Shown here one piece after another: positions 45,920 through 55,306 of a stretch of 64,000 bases of DNA. The position numbers and the translations under genes were made by a program. Origin of the DNA: Acidovorax sp. FJL06 (GTDB lineage: Bacteria > Pseudomonadota > Gammaproteobacteria > Burkholderiales > Burkholderiaceae_C); assembly GCF_003852545.1 (NCBI RefSeq), contig NZ_QAJR01000018.1, forward strand, positions 101,521-165,520, given 5' to 3'. Under the pieces are notes generated by a model. That model was not told where the DNA came from. It worked only from the letters and a program-made list of their open reading frames with translations, and searched no databases. How positions within the stretch are numbered: position 1 is the first letter of the stretch; each line of letters opens with the position of its first letter.

Positions 45920-46381
45920 TCAGCGTTGGCTGAGCCGGTCCCGCAGTTGTTTGAGTTCGGTGGTCAGGGCCGTCAGCTCGGCAATCGAGCACTGGCTGCT
46001 TTGCAGCACGCAGGGCGGGATGGCCTCGGCCTGGTCGCGCAGCGCACGGCCCTCGGCGGTGAGGGTGATGCGCACGCGGCGCTCGTCCTGCACATCGCGC
46101 AGCCGGGCAATGTGGCCCTGCGCCTCCAGGCGCTTGAGCAGCGGCGTGAGCGTGCCGGAGTCGAGAAACAGGCGCTCGCCCAGCTCGGACACGGTCACGC
46201 CGTCCTGCTCCCACAGCACCAGCATCACGAGGTACTGCGGGTAGGTCAGGCCGATCTGGTCGAGCAGCGGCTTGTAGAGCTTGGTCATCGCCAGCGACGC
46301 GGAATACAACGCAAAGCAGACCTGGTTGTCCAGCCGCAGGATGGCGGGGCTGGGAGTGACGGGGGTGCTGGGGCGGGGCAT
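45920..46381 (-). CDS. ohrR: Organic-peroxide-sensing MarR regulator OhrR
   Basis: 153 aa MarR-family repressor. The sensing Cys22 lies in [10 protein letters not shown], and further cysteines at 124 and 131 allow the two-Cys disulfide mechanism known for Xanthomonas OhrR. The DNA-binding region is [20 protein letters not shown] and the wing contains [14 protein letters not shown] 46381 is chosen; a TTG 21 nt upstream is less likely because it falls in the operator. It heads the operon and should repress itself and ohr until oxidised by organic peroxides. Confidence 0.93.
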   Translation of the reverse strand: MPRPSTPVTPSPAILRLDNQVCFALYSASLAMTKLYKPLLDQIGLTYPQYLVMLVLWEQDGVTVSELGERLFLDSGTLTPLLKRLEAQGHIARLRDVQDERRVRITLTAEGRALRDQAEAIPPCVLQSSQCSIAELTALTTELKQLRDRLSQR

Positions 46382-46399
46382 GGGGTGAATTGTGGCGAT

Positions 46400-46427
46400 C
46401 AATTAAATTGTGCGCAATTGAATTTCG
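46400..46427. promoter_or_regulatory. OhrR operator/promoter
   Basis: AATTAAATTG-TGCG-CAATTGAATT (46401-46424) is a 24-bp palindrome with one mismatch, in an otherwise GC-rich region, 19 bp upstream of the ohrR ATG. It closely resembles operators reported for OhrR in other proteobacteria. Confidence 0.8.
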
Positions 46428-46695
46428 TAAAGCCTTATTGCCGGAGAGGGCGGACGGAATTGGGGGGAGAACGGAGGCTCAGGCCGTGGTAGGCGCGTAC
46501 CTGCGCAGGGCGCTGGGTAAAAGCGGCTGCTACTCTTTTGATAGCTTGTCTGGCAAGATGGACGAGCGGTGACCGGCATTTTTGCTTGAGATCCCATCCG
46601 GCCGAGGTGTGGGGCTTCCGCCGACCCCGCTCCACCGGAGGAGGCTGGTGCGAAGGGGCCGGTGCCGCCCGGTGGGGCCCGCCGCCGCGCCCCGT
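46428..46695. other. Gene-free stretch between ohrR and the enoyl-CoA hydratase gene
   Basis: With the operator region it makes a 314-bp gap. AAAAGCGGCTGCTACTCTTT and TGATAGC (46518-46545) look like a degraded hairpin-repeat copy. The remainder is GC-rich with no credible gene. The ohrR promoter should lie at its left end. Confidence 0.45.
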
Positions 46696-47514
46696 TCAGC
46701 GCCCGCTGAACTGCGCGGGCCGCCGCTCCACAAACGCGCGCACGCCCTCGGCCGCGTCCTCGCTGTTGGCCAGCTCTTTCTGCACGGGGATGAAGTCCGC
46801 CACCGCTGCGGCCTGGCCTTGCTCAATGGCCTTGAGCACATTGAGCCGCGTGGCCACCACGGCCAGCGGCGCCTGGGCCTCGATGCGCTGCGCGATCGTG
46901 ATGGCTTCATCGAGCACCTGCGCAGCGGGCACCACCTTTTGCACGAAGTTCAGGCGGTACGCTTCAGCGCTGCCGAATTCGTCAGCGGTCAGCAAATGCA
47001 GCAGCGCATTGCCCGTGCCCGCGCGCTCGGCCATGCGCAGCGTGGCGCCGCCCGTGGCCATGATGCCGCGCTGCACTTCCATCTGCGAAAAGCGGCAGTC
47101 ATCGGCCGCCACCACGATGTCGGCGCCCAGCATCAGCTCGATGCCCACCGTGAAGCAGATGCCCTTGACGGCCGCCACCATGGGCTTGGTGCGGCGCCGG
47201 TAGCCGGGCAGGCCGTAGTCGTGGGGCTCCACCAGGCCCTCGGGGATGGCCTTTTCGCCGCGCTGCATGTAGGCGCTCACGGCGGGCAGGTCCAGGCCCG
47301 CGGTGAAATGGTCGCCAAACGCATGCAGCACGCCCACGCGCAGGTCGGGGTCGTCATCGAGGCGCGTGTAGGCCTCGGCCAGCTGGCGGAACATGGGCGG
47401 CGTCCAGCCATTGCGCTTGGCCGGGCGGTTGATGCCGATCAGCAGCACATGGCCGACGACCTGGGTGTCGATGCAGCCTTCGGGCGGGGGTGTGGTGGGG
47501 GTGATGCTTGTCAT
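46696..47514 (-). CDS. Enoyl-CoA hydratase/isomerase-family protein
   Basis: 272 aa crotonase-fold enzyme. Oxyanion-hole loops are HFTAGLDLPAVS and KGICFTVGIELML; the active-site region reads EVQRGIMATGGATLRMAERAG, which lacks the paired glutamates of classical hydratases, so isomerase or another crotonase reaction is possible. ATG 47514. It follows the 3-hydroxybutyryl-CoA dehydrogenase gene on the same strand by 83 bp, making a small fatty-acid or aromatic beta-oxidation unit. It may complement the aromatic operon, which lacks its own hydroxyacyl-CoA dehydrogenase (inference). Confidence 0.87.
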   Translation of the reverse strand: MTSITPTTPPPEGCIDTQVVGHVLLIGINRPAKRNGWTPPMFRQLAEAYTRLDDDPDLRVGVLHAFGDHFTAGLDLPAVSAYMQRGEKAIPEGLVEPHDYGLPGYRRRTKPMVAAVKGICFTVGIELMLGADIVVAADDCRFSQMEVQRGIMATGGATLRMAERAGTGNALLHLLTADEFGSAEAYRLNFVQKVVPAAQVLDEAITIAQRIEAQAPLAVVATRLNVLKAIEQGQAAAVADFIPVQKELANSEDAAEGVRAFVERRPAQFSGR

Positions 47515-47597
47515 GGGCGCGGTGTCTCCTTGCCCATGATTGAAAACCCAACGGAAAGTGCGCGCGGTCCCCGGGGGGACAGCGCGCATGGCGCCCG

Positions 47598-48446
47598 TCA
47601 GTAGGTATAGACGCCGCGTCCCGTCTTGCGGCCCAGGCGGCCGGCGGCCACCATTTCCTTGAGCAGCGGGCAGGGGCGGTACTTGCTGTCGCCAAACTCG
47701 GTGAGGTACACGTCCATCACCGCCAGGCACACGTCCAGGCCGATCATGTCCGCCAGCGCCAGCGGGCCGATGGGCTGGTTGCAGCCCAGCTTCATGCCCG
47801 CGTCGATGTCCTCGGGCGTGGCCAGGCCTTCGGCCAGCACGAAGAAGGCCTCGTTGATCATGGGCACCAGGATGCGGTTGACCACGAAGCCGGGCGCGTT
47901 CTTCACGGTGATGGGGCTCTTGCCCAGGGCTTCGGCCAGCGCCTTGACGGCGTCGTGCGTGGCATCGCTGGTCTGCAGGCCGCGGATGATCTCCACCAGC
48001 GCCATCATGGGCACGGGGTTGAAGAAGTGCATGCCGATGAAGCGGTCGGCGCGGCTGGTGGCGGCCGCCAGCTTGGTGATGGAAATCGACGAGGTGTTCG
48101 AGGCGATCAGCACCTCGGGTGCCACCAGCGCATCCACCTGCTTCAAGATCTTGAGCTTGAGCTCGTAGTTCTCGGTGGCGGCCTCGATCACGAGCTGCGC
48201 GGCCTTCAGGTCGTCGTAGCTGGTCGATGTCTTGATGCGGCCCAGCGCGGCGGCCTTGTCGGCCTCGGTGATCTTTTCCTTCTTGATCAGGCGGTCCAGG
48301 CTGCCGGCCACGGTGGCCAGGCCTTTTTGCACTGCAGCATCGGAGATATCGACCATCACCACGTTGATGCCCGACACCGCGCAGGCCTGCGCAATGCCGT
48401 TGCCCATGGTGCCTGCGCCGATGATGCCTACGGTCTGAATCGTCAT
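47598..48446 (-). CDS. hbd: 3-hydroxybutyryl-CoA dehydrogenase
   Basis: 282 aa NAD(P)-dependent dehydrogenase. The Rossmann motif VGIIGAGTMGNGIAQ opens the protein. The catalytic His is in RFIGMHFFNPVPMMALVEII, and NAPGFVVNRILVPMINEAFF is the C-terminal family signature. The usual length is 282-284 aa. GAGGG lies before ATG 48446. It oxidises 3-hydroxyacyl-CoA to 3-oxoacyl-CoA (beta-oxidation, PHB or aromatic catabolism; PaaH is a homologue). A TetR-like palindrome lies 53 bp upstream. Confidence 0.93.
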   Translation of the reverse strand: MTIQTVGIIGAGTMGNGIAQACAVSGINVVMVDISDAAVQKGLATVAGSLDRLIKKEKITEADKAAALGRIKTSTSYDDLKAAQLVIEAATENYELKLKILKQVDALVAPEVLIASNTSSISITKLAAATSRADRFIGMHFFNPVPMMALVEIIRGLQTSDATHDAVKALAEALGKSPITVKNAPGFVVNRILVPMINEAFFVLAEGLATPEDIDAGMKLGCNQPIGPLALADMIGLDVCLAVMDVYLTEFGDSKYRPCPLLKEMVAAGRLGRKTGRGVYTY

Positions 48447-48498
48447 ATAGAGAGCCCTCTTCAAAGTGAAACGGATGGACAGGATGGTAAAGCGAATC

Positions 48499-48521
48499 GC
48501 ACGACCGTTCGGTTATCGTGC
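48499..48521. promoter_or_regulatory. TetR-like palindrome between hbd and the GMC oxidoreductase gene
   Basis: GCACGA...TCGTGC arms (48499-48504 and 48516-48521) enclose ACCG-TT-CGGT (48504-48513). Nested ACCG/CGGT palindromes are typical sites of TetR-family regulators of acyl-CoA catabolism in proteobacteria. No TetR gene is in the window, so the regulator would act from elsewhere. Confidence 0.45.
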
Positions 48522-48620
48522 CTTGGCGTGGCCCGCCCTGCCCGTTCGCAGGGGTGTGCGAACCGCACTTCACTCTACATAAACCACCCGCTGCACCGCA
48601 GGGCGGAGGAGACACACAAC

Positions 48621-50210
48621 ATGTTCGATTACATCGTCGTTGGCGGCGGCTCTGCCGGCTCCGTACTGGCCGGTCGGCTCACCGAAGACCCCGCCGTGCG
48701 GGTCTGCCTGCTCGAAGCGGGCCCGGCCGACAACAGCGTGCTCATCCATTGCCCCGCCGGGCTGGCCGTGATGGCCAAGTTCGAGCTGAACGGCTGGGGC
48801 TTCAACACCACGCCGCAGGCCGCGCTCAACCACCGGCGCGGCTACCAGCCACGCGGCAAGGTGCTGGGGGGCTCCAGCTCCATCAACGCCATGGTCTACA
48901 TCCGGGGCCAGCATGCCGACTACGACCACTGGGCCGCGCAAGGCAACCCCGGCTGGGGCTGGGAGGATGTGAAGCCCTATTTCTTGCGCGCTGAGCACAA
49001 CGAGCGCGGCGCCGATGCCTGGCATGCGCAGGGCGGGCCCTTCAACGTGGCGGACCTGCGTGCGCCCAACCGTTTCAGCCGCCACTTCACCGAAGCGGGC
49101 GTGCAGGCCGGGTATCCGCACAACCCCGACTTCAACGGCGCCACGCAGGAAGGCGTGGGCCTGTACCAGGTCACGCACAAAAACGGCGAGCGCCACAGCG
49201 CCGCCAAGGGCTACCTCACGCCCCACCTGGCGCGGCCCAACCTGCAGGTCATCACCGGCGCCCACGCCACCCGCATCCTGTTCGACGGCACCCGTGCCGC
49301 AGGGGTCGAGTACCGCCAGGGCGGTGCGTTCAAGCAGGTGCGCGCCGGGCGCGAGGTGCTGCTGAGCGCGGGCGCGCTGCTGTCGCCGCAGCTGCTCATG
49401 CTGTCGGGCGTGGGGCCGGCCGCGCATCTGCAGCAGCTGGGCATTCCGGTGCTGCACGACCTGCCGGGCGTGGGCCAGCACCTGCACGACCACCCCGATG
49501 TGGTGCAGGTGCTGGATGCGCCCGAACTCAAGGACCTGTTTGGCCTCTCGCTGTCCGGCGTGGCGCAGGCGGTGCGCGGTGTCTTTGAATGGCGCAGGCA
49601 CCGCACCGGCATGCTCACCACCAACTTCGCCGAGGCGGGGGGCTTCATCAAGAGCGATCCGTCCGAGGCCGCGCCGGACCTGCAGCTGCACTTCGTGATC
49701 GGCAAGCTGGTGGACCATGGCCGCAAGACCGTGCTTGGCCACGGCTACTCGGCCCACATGTGCCTGCTGCAGCCCAAGAGCCGGGGCGCGGTGACGCTGG
49801 CCAGCAAGGACCCCATGGCCCTGCCGCTGGTGGACCCGAACTTCCTGGCCGACCCTCAGGACATGCTGCGCATGGTGCGCGGCTTCCAGCGCACGCGCGC
49901 CATCCTGGCGCAACCAGCGCTCGCGAAGTTCGGCGCCAAGGAGCTGGCGGCCTCGGCCAGCGCGCGCACCGATGCCGAGATCGAGCAGTTCATTCGCCAG
50001 TACGCCGACACCATCTACCACCCCGTGGGCACCTGCCGCATGGGCCCTGGCGCGATGGATGTGGTGGATGCCGAACTGCGTGTGCACGGCCTGGCCGGCC
50101 TGCGCGTGGTGGATGCGTCCATCATGCCGCGCATCGTGAGCGGCAACACCAACGCGCCCACGGTGATGATTGCGGAGAAGGCGGTGGACCTGCTGCGCGC
50201 GCGGGCGTGA
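48621..50210 (+). CDS. GMC-family FAD oxidoreductase (choline dehydrogenase-like)
   Basis: 529 aa flavoprotein. The FAD fold is YIVVGGGSAGSVLAGRL, followed by the GMC signature RGKVLGGSSSINAMVYIRG, SAGALLSPQLLMLSGVGPA (second GMC signature) and the catalytic His region YHPVGTCRMG with GNTNAPTVMIAEKA. These enzymes oxidise alcohols to aldehydes. Similarity is to the choline/aliphatic alcohol dehydrogenase branch; the substrate here is not known, and a betaine aldehyde dehydrogenase gene is absent. GGAGGAG lies upstream of ATG 48621. Divergent from hbd. Confidence 0.92.
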   Translation: MFDYIVVGGGSAGSVLAGRLTEDPAVRVCLLEAGPADNSVLIHCPAGLAVMAKFELNGWGFNTTPQAALNHRRGYQPRGKVLGGSSSINAMVYIRGQHADYDHWAAQGNPGWGWEDVKPYFLRAEHNERGADAWHAQGGPFNVADLRAPNRFSRHFTEAGVQAGYPHNPDFNGATQEGVGLYQVTHKNGERHSAAKGYLTPHLARPNLQVITGAHATRILFDGTRAAGVEYRQGGAFKQVRAGREVLLSAGALLSPQLLMLSGVGPAAHLQQLGIPVLHDLPGVGQHLHDHPDVVQVLDAPELKDLFGLSLSGVAQAVRGVFEWRRHRTGMLTTNFAEAGGFIKSDPSEAAPDLQLHFVIGKLVDHGRKTVLGHGYSAHMCLLQPKSRGAVTLASKDPMALPLVDPNFLADPQDMLRMVRGFQRTRAILAQPALAKFGAKELAASASARTDAEIEQFIRQYADTIYHPVGTCRMGPGAMDVVDAELRVHGLAGLRVVDASIMPRIVSGNTNAPTVMIAEKAVDLLRARA

Positions 50211-50231
50211 CGTTGGATCGTAAAAACGTTC

Positions 50232-51089
50232 TTAGGCTTTGAACCGCTTGCGCGTGAGCGCCAGCGCCACCCAGAACGCCACCCCCGTGGTCACCACCAG
50301 CACCAGGCCATGGCGCCAGGGGTGGGCGGGCCACTGGTCCATGAACAGCGGGCGCACCAGCTCGACCGCGTTGGTCAGCGGCAGCCAGTCGGAGATGGCG
50401 CGCACGAGGGGCGGCAGCTGCTCGCGCGGGAAGAACACGCCCGAGAGAAACATCATGGGCGTGAGCACCAGCGTGAAGTAGTAGGTGAAGAAGTCATACC
50501 CTTTGGCCAGCGCATTGAAGATGAGTGCGATGCTGGAGAACATCACGCCCACAAACAGCAGCACCGGCCAGGCCACCAGCAGCTTGGGGCTGTGGCTGAT
50601 GGAGAGCGCCAGCATCACGCCCAGGATGGCGGTGACGGTGAACAGCGCCTTGAAGGCCGCCCACAGCATCTCGGCCAGCACCACGTCGTCCAGGCTCACG
50701 GGGGCGTTCATGATGCCGTCCCAGGTCTTTTGCACATGCATGCGCGAGAAGGCCGAGTACAGCGCCTCGAAGCTGGCCGCATTCATGGCGCTCATGCAGA
50801 TCGAGCCGCTGGCCAGGAACAGGATGTAGGGCACCTTGGTGTCGCCGCCCGCGCCGCCCACGTTCACCTGCCCCACCAGCGCCCCCATGCCGTAGCCAAA
50901 GGCCACCAGCCACATCAGCGGCTCGGCGATGTTGCCCACCAGGCTGGGGATGGCCAGCTTGCGCCAGACCAGCAGGTTGCGCAGGAACACGGGCCACCAG
51001 CGCGCCGACAGGCTCGGTGCCCGCCATGCGGAAGGCTGAGGGGGCACGTCGGCCAGGGCGGGGGGCGAGGTGGAGGGGGCGGTCTGCAT
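50232..51089 (-). CDS. nodJ: NodJ-type ABC-2 permease
   Basis: 285 aa ABC-2 exporter permease with six membrane helices: FLRNLLVWRKLAIPSLVGNI at the start, the EPLMWLVAFGYGMG segment, LFLASGSICMSAMNAA, MLALSISHSPKLLVAWPVLL, FTYYFTLVLTPMMFLSGVFF and a C-terminal helix. NodJ homologues are widespread in Betaproteobacteria where they do not make Nod factors, so the substrate is unknown. The start is uncertain; ATG 51089 gives a Pro-rich leader. Its expected partner, the NodI ATPase, lies 2 kb away beyond cynS and purT rather than adjacent. Confidence 0.85.
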   Translation of the reverse strand: MQTAPSTSPPALADVPPQPSAWRAPSLSARWWPVFLRNLLVWRKLAIPSLVGNIAEPLMWLVAFGYGMGALVGQVNVGGAGGDTKVPYILFLASGSICMSAMNAASFEALYSAFSRMHVQKTWDGIMNAPVSLDDVVLAEMLWAAFKALFTVTAILGVMLALSISHSPKLLVAWPVLLFVGVMFSSIALIFNALAKGYDFFTYYFTLVLTPMMFLSGVFFPREQLPPLVRAISDWLPLTNAVELVRPLFMDQWPAHPWRHGLVLVVTTGVAFWVALALTRKRFKA

Positions 51090-51217
51090 GCGCCTATTGT
51101 GCGATGCCGGATGGGCTGCCGCCAGCCCTTGTGTGCCGGGGTCGCGCGTGGCAGGCACAGGCATTGCTTGGGGTTGGGGGCTTCCCTCTGCGTCTTTTCA
51201 ATCCCCCAGGAGACCCC

Positions 51218-51661
51218 ATGAACCGCACCGACGTTACCGAGAAAATCATCAGCACCAAGGTCGCCAAAGGCCTGCAGTGGCACGCCATTGCCAAGAAGGT
51301 CGGCCAGTCCAAGGAATGGACCACGGCCCTGTGCCTGGGCCAGATGACGGCCACGCCCGAGCAGGCCAAGGTGCTGGGCAAGATTTTTGGCCTGACGGCC
51401 GAGGAGCAGAAATGGCTGCAGGTGGTGCCCTACAAGGGATCGCTGCCCACGCCCGTGCCCACCGACCCGCTGATCTACCGCTGGTACGAGGTGGTGAGCG
51501 TGTACGGCACCACCATCAAGGAGCTGATCCACGAGGAATTTGGCGACGGCATCATGAGCGCCATCGACTTCAGCATGGACATCACGCGCGAGGCCGACCC
51601 CAAGGGTGACCGCGTCCAGGTGGTGCTGTCAGGCAAGTTTCTGCCGTACAAGTCGTACTGA
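51218..51661 (+). CDS. cynS: Cyanase CynS
   Basis: 147 aa cyanate hydratase (E. coli 156 aa). The N-terminal helical DNA-binding-like domain is followed by the catalytic dimer domain with Arg88 and Glu91 (YRWYEVV) and Ser114 (GIMSAIDFS). Their spacing equals Arg96, Glu99 and Ser122 of E. coli CynS. It converts cyanate and bicarbonate to ammonia and CO2. AGGAGA precedes ATG 51218. No cynR, cynT or cyanate transporter is adjacent. It is followed by purT. Confidence 0.95.
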   Translation: MNRTDVTEKIISTKVAKGLQWHAIAKKVGQSKEWTTALCLGQMTATPEQAKVLGKIFGLTAEEQKWLQVVPYKGSLPTPVPTDPLIYRWYEVVSVYGTTIKELIHEEFGDGIMSAIDFSMDITREADPKGDRVQVVLSGKFLPYKSY

Positions 51662-51798
51662 AGGGCGAGGGGCGCAGGTGAGGGCGCGTGCTTCTGGTGC
51701 ATTAAAGTCGCTGGCACCGGCTGAGCGGGGCGTCGTCCGCTGGCCTCTCACGCGCGACACCGGTCCGCTCCCCTTTTTTCTTCTGGAAAGCCTCACCC

Positions 51799-53001
51799 AT
51801 GACCACCCTCGGAACCCCCTTGTCCCCCCACGCCACCAAAGTCATGCTGCTGGGCTCCGGCGAGCTGGGCAAGGAGGTGCTGATCGCGCTGCAGCGCCTG
51901 GGCGTGGAAACCATTGCGGTGGACCGCTACGACAACGCCCCCGGCCAGCAGGTGGCCCACCACGCGCGCACCATCACCATGAGCGACCCGGCGCAACTCA
52001 AGGCGCTGATCGAGGCCGAACGGCCCCACTTGGTGGTGCCCGAGATCGAAGCCATCGCCACCCCCATGCTCGAAGAGCTGGAAGCTGCCGGCACCGTGCG
52101 CGTGATCCCCACGGCCCGTGCCGCGCGCCTGACCATGGACCGCGAAGGCATCCGCGTGCTGGCCGCCGAAACGCTGGGCCTGCCCACCAGCCCGTACAAG
52201 TTCTGCAATTCGCTCGACGAGCTGCAGGCGGCCATTGATGCGGGCATCGGCTACCCCTGCATCGTCAAGCCGGTGATGAGCAGCTCGGGCAAGGGCCAGA
52301 GCAAGATCGACGGCCCGGCCGATGTGCAAAAAGCCTGGGACTACGCCATGGCCGGCGGCCGCGTGAGCCACGGCCGTGTGATCGTCGAGGGCTTCATCGA
52401 CTTTGACTACGAAATCACGCAGCTCACCGTGCGTTCGGTGGGCGCCGACGGCCAGATCACCACCAGCTTCTGCGACCCCATCGGCCATGTGCAGGTGAGT
52501 GGCGACTACGTGGAAAGCTGGCAGCCGCACCCCATGCACCCGGCCGCGCTCGACAAGTCACGCCAGATCGCCAAGGCCGTGACTGACAACCTGGGCGGCC
52601 AGGGATTGTTTGGCGTGGAGCTGTTTGTGAAGGGCCAGGACGTCTGGTTCAGCGAAGTGAGCCCGCGCCCGCACGACACCGGCCTGGTCACCTTGTGCAC
52701 CCAGCACCAGAGCGAGTTCGAGCTGCACGCCCGCGCCATCCTGGGCCTGCCCGTGGACACCACGCTGCGCAACCCCGGCGCCAGCGCCGTCATCTATGGC
52801 GGCGTGGAGGCCCAGGGCATCGTGTTCGACGGGGTGGACGAAGCCCTGCGCGTTCCGAACACCGACCTGCGCCTGTTCGGCAAGCCCGAGAGTTTTGCCA
52901 AGCGCCGCATGGGCGTGGCGCTGGCGCGTGCGGAGGACGTGGGCACCGCGCGCAGCAACGCCAAGTTGGCGGCGAGCAAGGTCACACCCCGGAAGGCGTG
53001 A
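51799..53001 (+). CDS. purT: Formate-dependent GAR transformylase PurT
   Basis: 400 aa ATP-grasp enzyme of purine synthesis that formylates glycinamide ribonucleotide using formate and ATP. Seen: [59 protein letters not shown] (ATP-binding), [14 protein letters not shown]-like metal site (written here as [14 protein letters not shown]) and [15 protein letters not shown]. Length equals E. coli PurT. It follows cynS at 137 bp and ends at a repeat hairpin facing nodI. Confidence 0.96.
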   Translation: MTTLGTPLSPHATKVMLLGSGELGKEVLIALQRLGVETIAVDRYDNAPGQQVAHHARTITMSDPAQLKALIEAERPHLVVPEIEAIATPMLEELEAAGTVRVIPTARAARLTMDREGIRVLAAETLGLPTSPYKFCNSLDELQAAIDAGIGYPCIVKPVMSSSGKGQSKIDGPADVQKAWDYAMAGGRVSHGRVIVEGFIDFDYEITQLTVRSVGADGQITTSFCDPIGHVQVSGDYVESWQPHPMHPAALDKSRQIAKAVTDNLGGQGLFGVELFVKGQDVWFSEVSPRPHDTGLVTLCTQHQSEFELHARAILGLPVDTTLRNPGASAVIYGGVEAQGIVFDGVDEALRVPNTDLRLFGKPESFAKRRMGVALARAEDVGTARSNAKLAASKVTPRKA

Positions 53002-53018
53002 GGTTCAGGGAAGAATGA

Positions 53019-53060
53019 CCGCTGCCGCTTGATGGATAAGCGCTGATAGCTATTGTTTTT
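53019..53060 (+). terminator. Hairpin repeat acting as terminator between purT and nodI
   Basis: CCGCTGCCGCTTGATGGATA followed by AGCGCTGATAGCTATTG and TTTTTAT. Partial stem of the repeat family, ending in a T run and located 18 bp past purT. It is the closest relative of the copy inside the acyl-CoA dehydrogenase gene (34 of 38 positions). Confidence 0.7.
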
Positions 53061-53115
53061 ATAGCGTCTGTTGGCTGGCGCGGAAAATTCGCGCCACGCC
53101 AATGGACTTCAACGC

Positions 53116-54057
<942 letters not shown>

Positions 54058-54133
54058 GGCCTGATTGTGTGCGAAGCCCGTTGCTGCGGGGCATGCGATC
54101 AGCCGCACCGTACATGGCGCGTGCCCGGGCCTG

Positions 54134-55270
54134 TCAGTCGGCGGCCGCCAGCCGCCCCCGGCCCGCTGTCTTGGCTTCGTAGAGCGCGCGGTCTGCCCGT
54201 GCCATCAGCGCAGCCAGGTCACTCTCGCCGGGCTGCAGGGTCGCCAGCCCGGCGCTGTAGTCCAGCGCAAAGCCCAGTTCGGCCACACTGGTGGCGTGCA
54301 GCCGCCGCCGCAGGCGCCGGTCAAACGCCAGGCCGGCGGGGGTGCTGTTGTGCAGCAACAGCACGCCAAACTCCTCGCCACCCAGCCGCCCGATCAGATC
54401 GCCGCTGCGGCAGGTGTCGCCCAGCAGCCGCGCAAATAGCTGCAGCGCACGGTCGCCGGCCCCGTGCCCCCGGGTGTCGTTGATCTGCTTGAAGTGGTCC
54501 ACGTCCAGCATCAGCGCCGTCATGGGCAACTGATGGCGGGCCGCATGGGCCAGCAGGCTGCCGCCCCGCAGGGTGAAGCTGCGCTGGTTGAGCAGGCCCG
54601 TGAGGCCGTCGGTCATGGCCAGGGTGTGCAGCTTCTGCTCGGCCTCTGCACGCCAGGCCACCAGCAGGGCCACCGTGCCCAGCACCAGGCTCACGTTGGT
54701 GGCCACGGCCGCGGCCAGGTTCACGGGGTGGGGTGTGCGAAAGCTGGGGTACTGGTCGGTAAAGGCGCCGAGCACGCCGCGCGCCAGTGTGAAGGCCGCC
54801 GAGGTCAGCAGGCAGCCCAGCAGCAGGCTGCGCCAGCGCAGGTCGGCCGGGGCCCGTGGCGCCATCGTGGCGCGTGCCACGATGCACAGGATGGCGGCCA
54901 TCAGTCCATTGGCCCAGCCCACGCGCCACGCGTAGTGGTCAAAACCGAGCGCGTAGCCCAGGGGGGCGGCAATCACCAGGGCCAGCAGCACGCGGGGCAG
55001 CGGGCGGGGGCCCAGCCAGTCTGCTAGCGCGCGGTACAGCATCCACTGCGCGGCCGCATTGCACGCGATCGACAGGCTGGACAGGGCCTGGTCCCACAGC
55101 GAGGATGAGGCAATGATCGCCGCCCAGGCCACGGCCTGCAGCAACATGCTGGCCTGCACATGGCGCGCCGCGCGGCTCACGCCCCGGCCCATGATCAGCG
55201 GCAGCGCGGCCGAGATCATGAACAGGTTGGCGGCCATGACGGCCATCAGCGTGAGGAAGTCCAGTGGCAT
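54134..55270 (-). CDS. Membrane diguanylate cyclase
   Basis: 378 aa. The N-terminal half (about 1-200) has about six to seven transmembrane helices of an unnamed sensor. The GGDEF domain (about 215-375) is intact: LTGLLNQRSF, ALMLDVDHFKQINDTRGHGA, GRLGGEEFGVLL, with the inhibitory RxxD site RSGD five residues before GGEEF. It is expected to make c-di-GMP and to be product-inhibited. Start 55270 (MPLDFLTLMAVMAANLF). It is close to amn (36 bp downstream of it) on the same strand. Confidence 0.92.
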   Translation of the reverse strand: MPLDFLTLMAVMAANLFMISAALPLIMGRGVSRAARHVQASMLLQAVAWAAIIASSSLWDQALSSLSIACNAAAQWMLYRALADWLGPRPLPRVLLALVIAAPLGYALGFDHYAWRVGWANGLMAAILCIVARATMAPRAPADLRWRSLLLGCLLTSAAFTLARGVLGAFTDQYPSFRTPHPVNLAAAVATNVSLVLGTVALLVAWRAEAEQKLHTLAMTDGLTGLLNQRSFTLRGGSLLAHAARHQLPMTALMLDVDHFKQINDTRGHGAGDRALQLFARLLGDTCRSGDLIGRLGGEEFGVLLLHNSTPAGLAFDRRLRRRLHATSVAELGFALDYSAGLATLQPGESDLAALMARADRALYEAKTAGRGRLAAAD

Positions 55271-55306
55271 GGGTCGGTGTGGCCCGGTGTCCGTGGCGCT
55301 TTCTCT

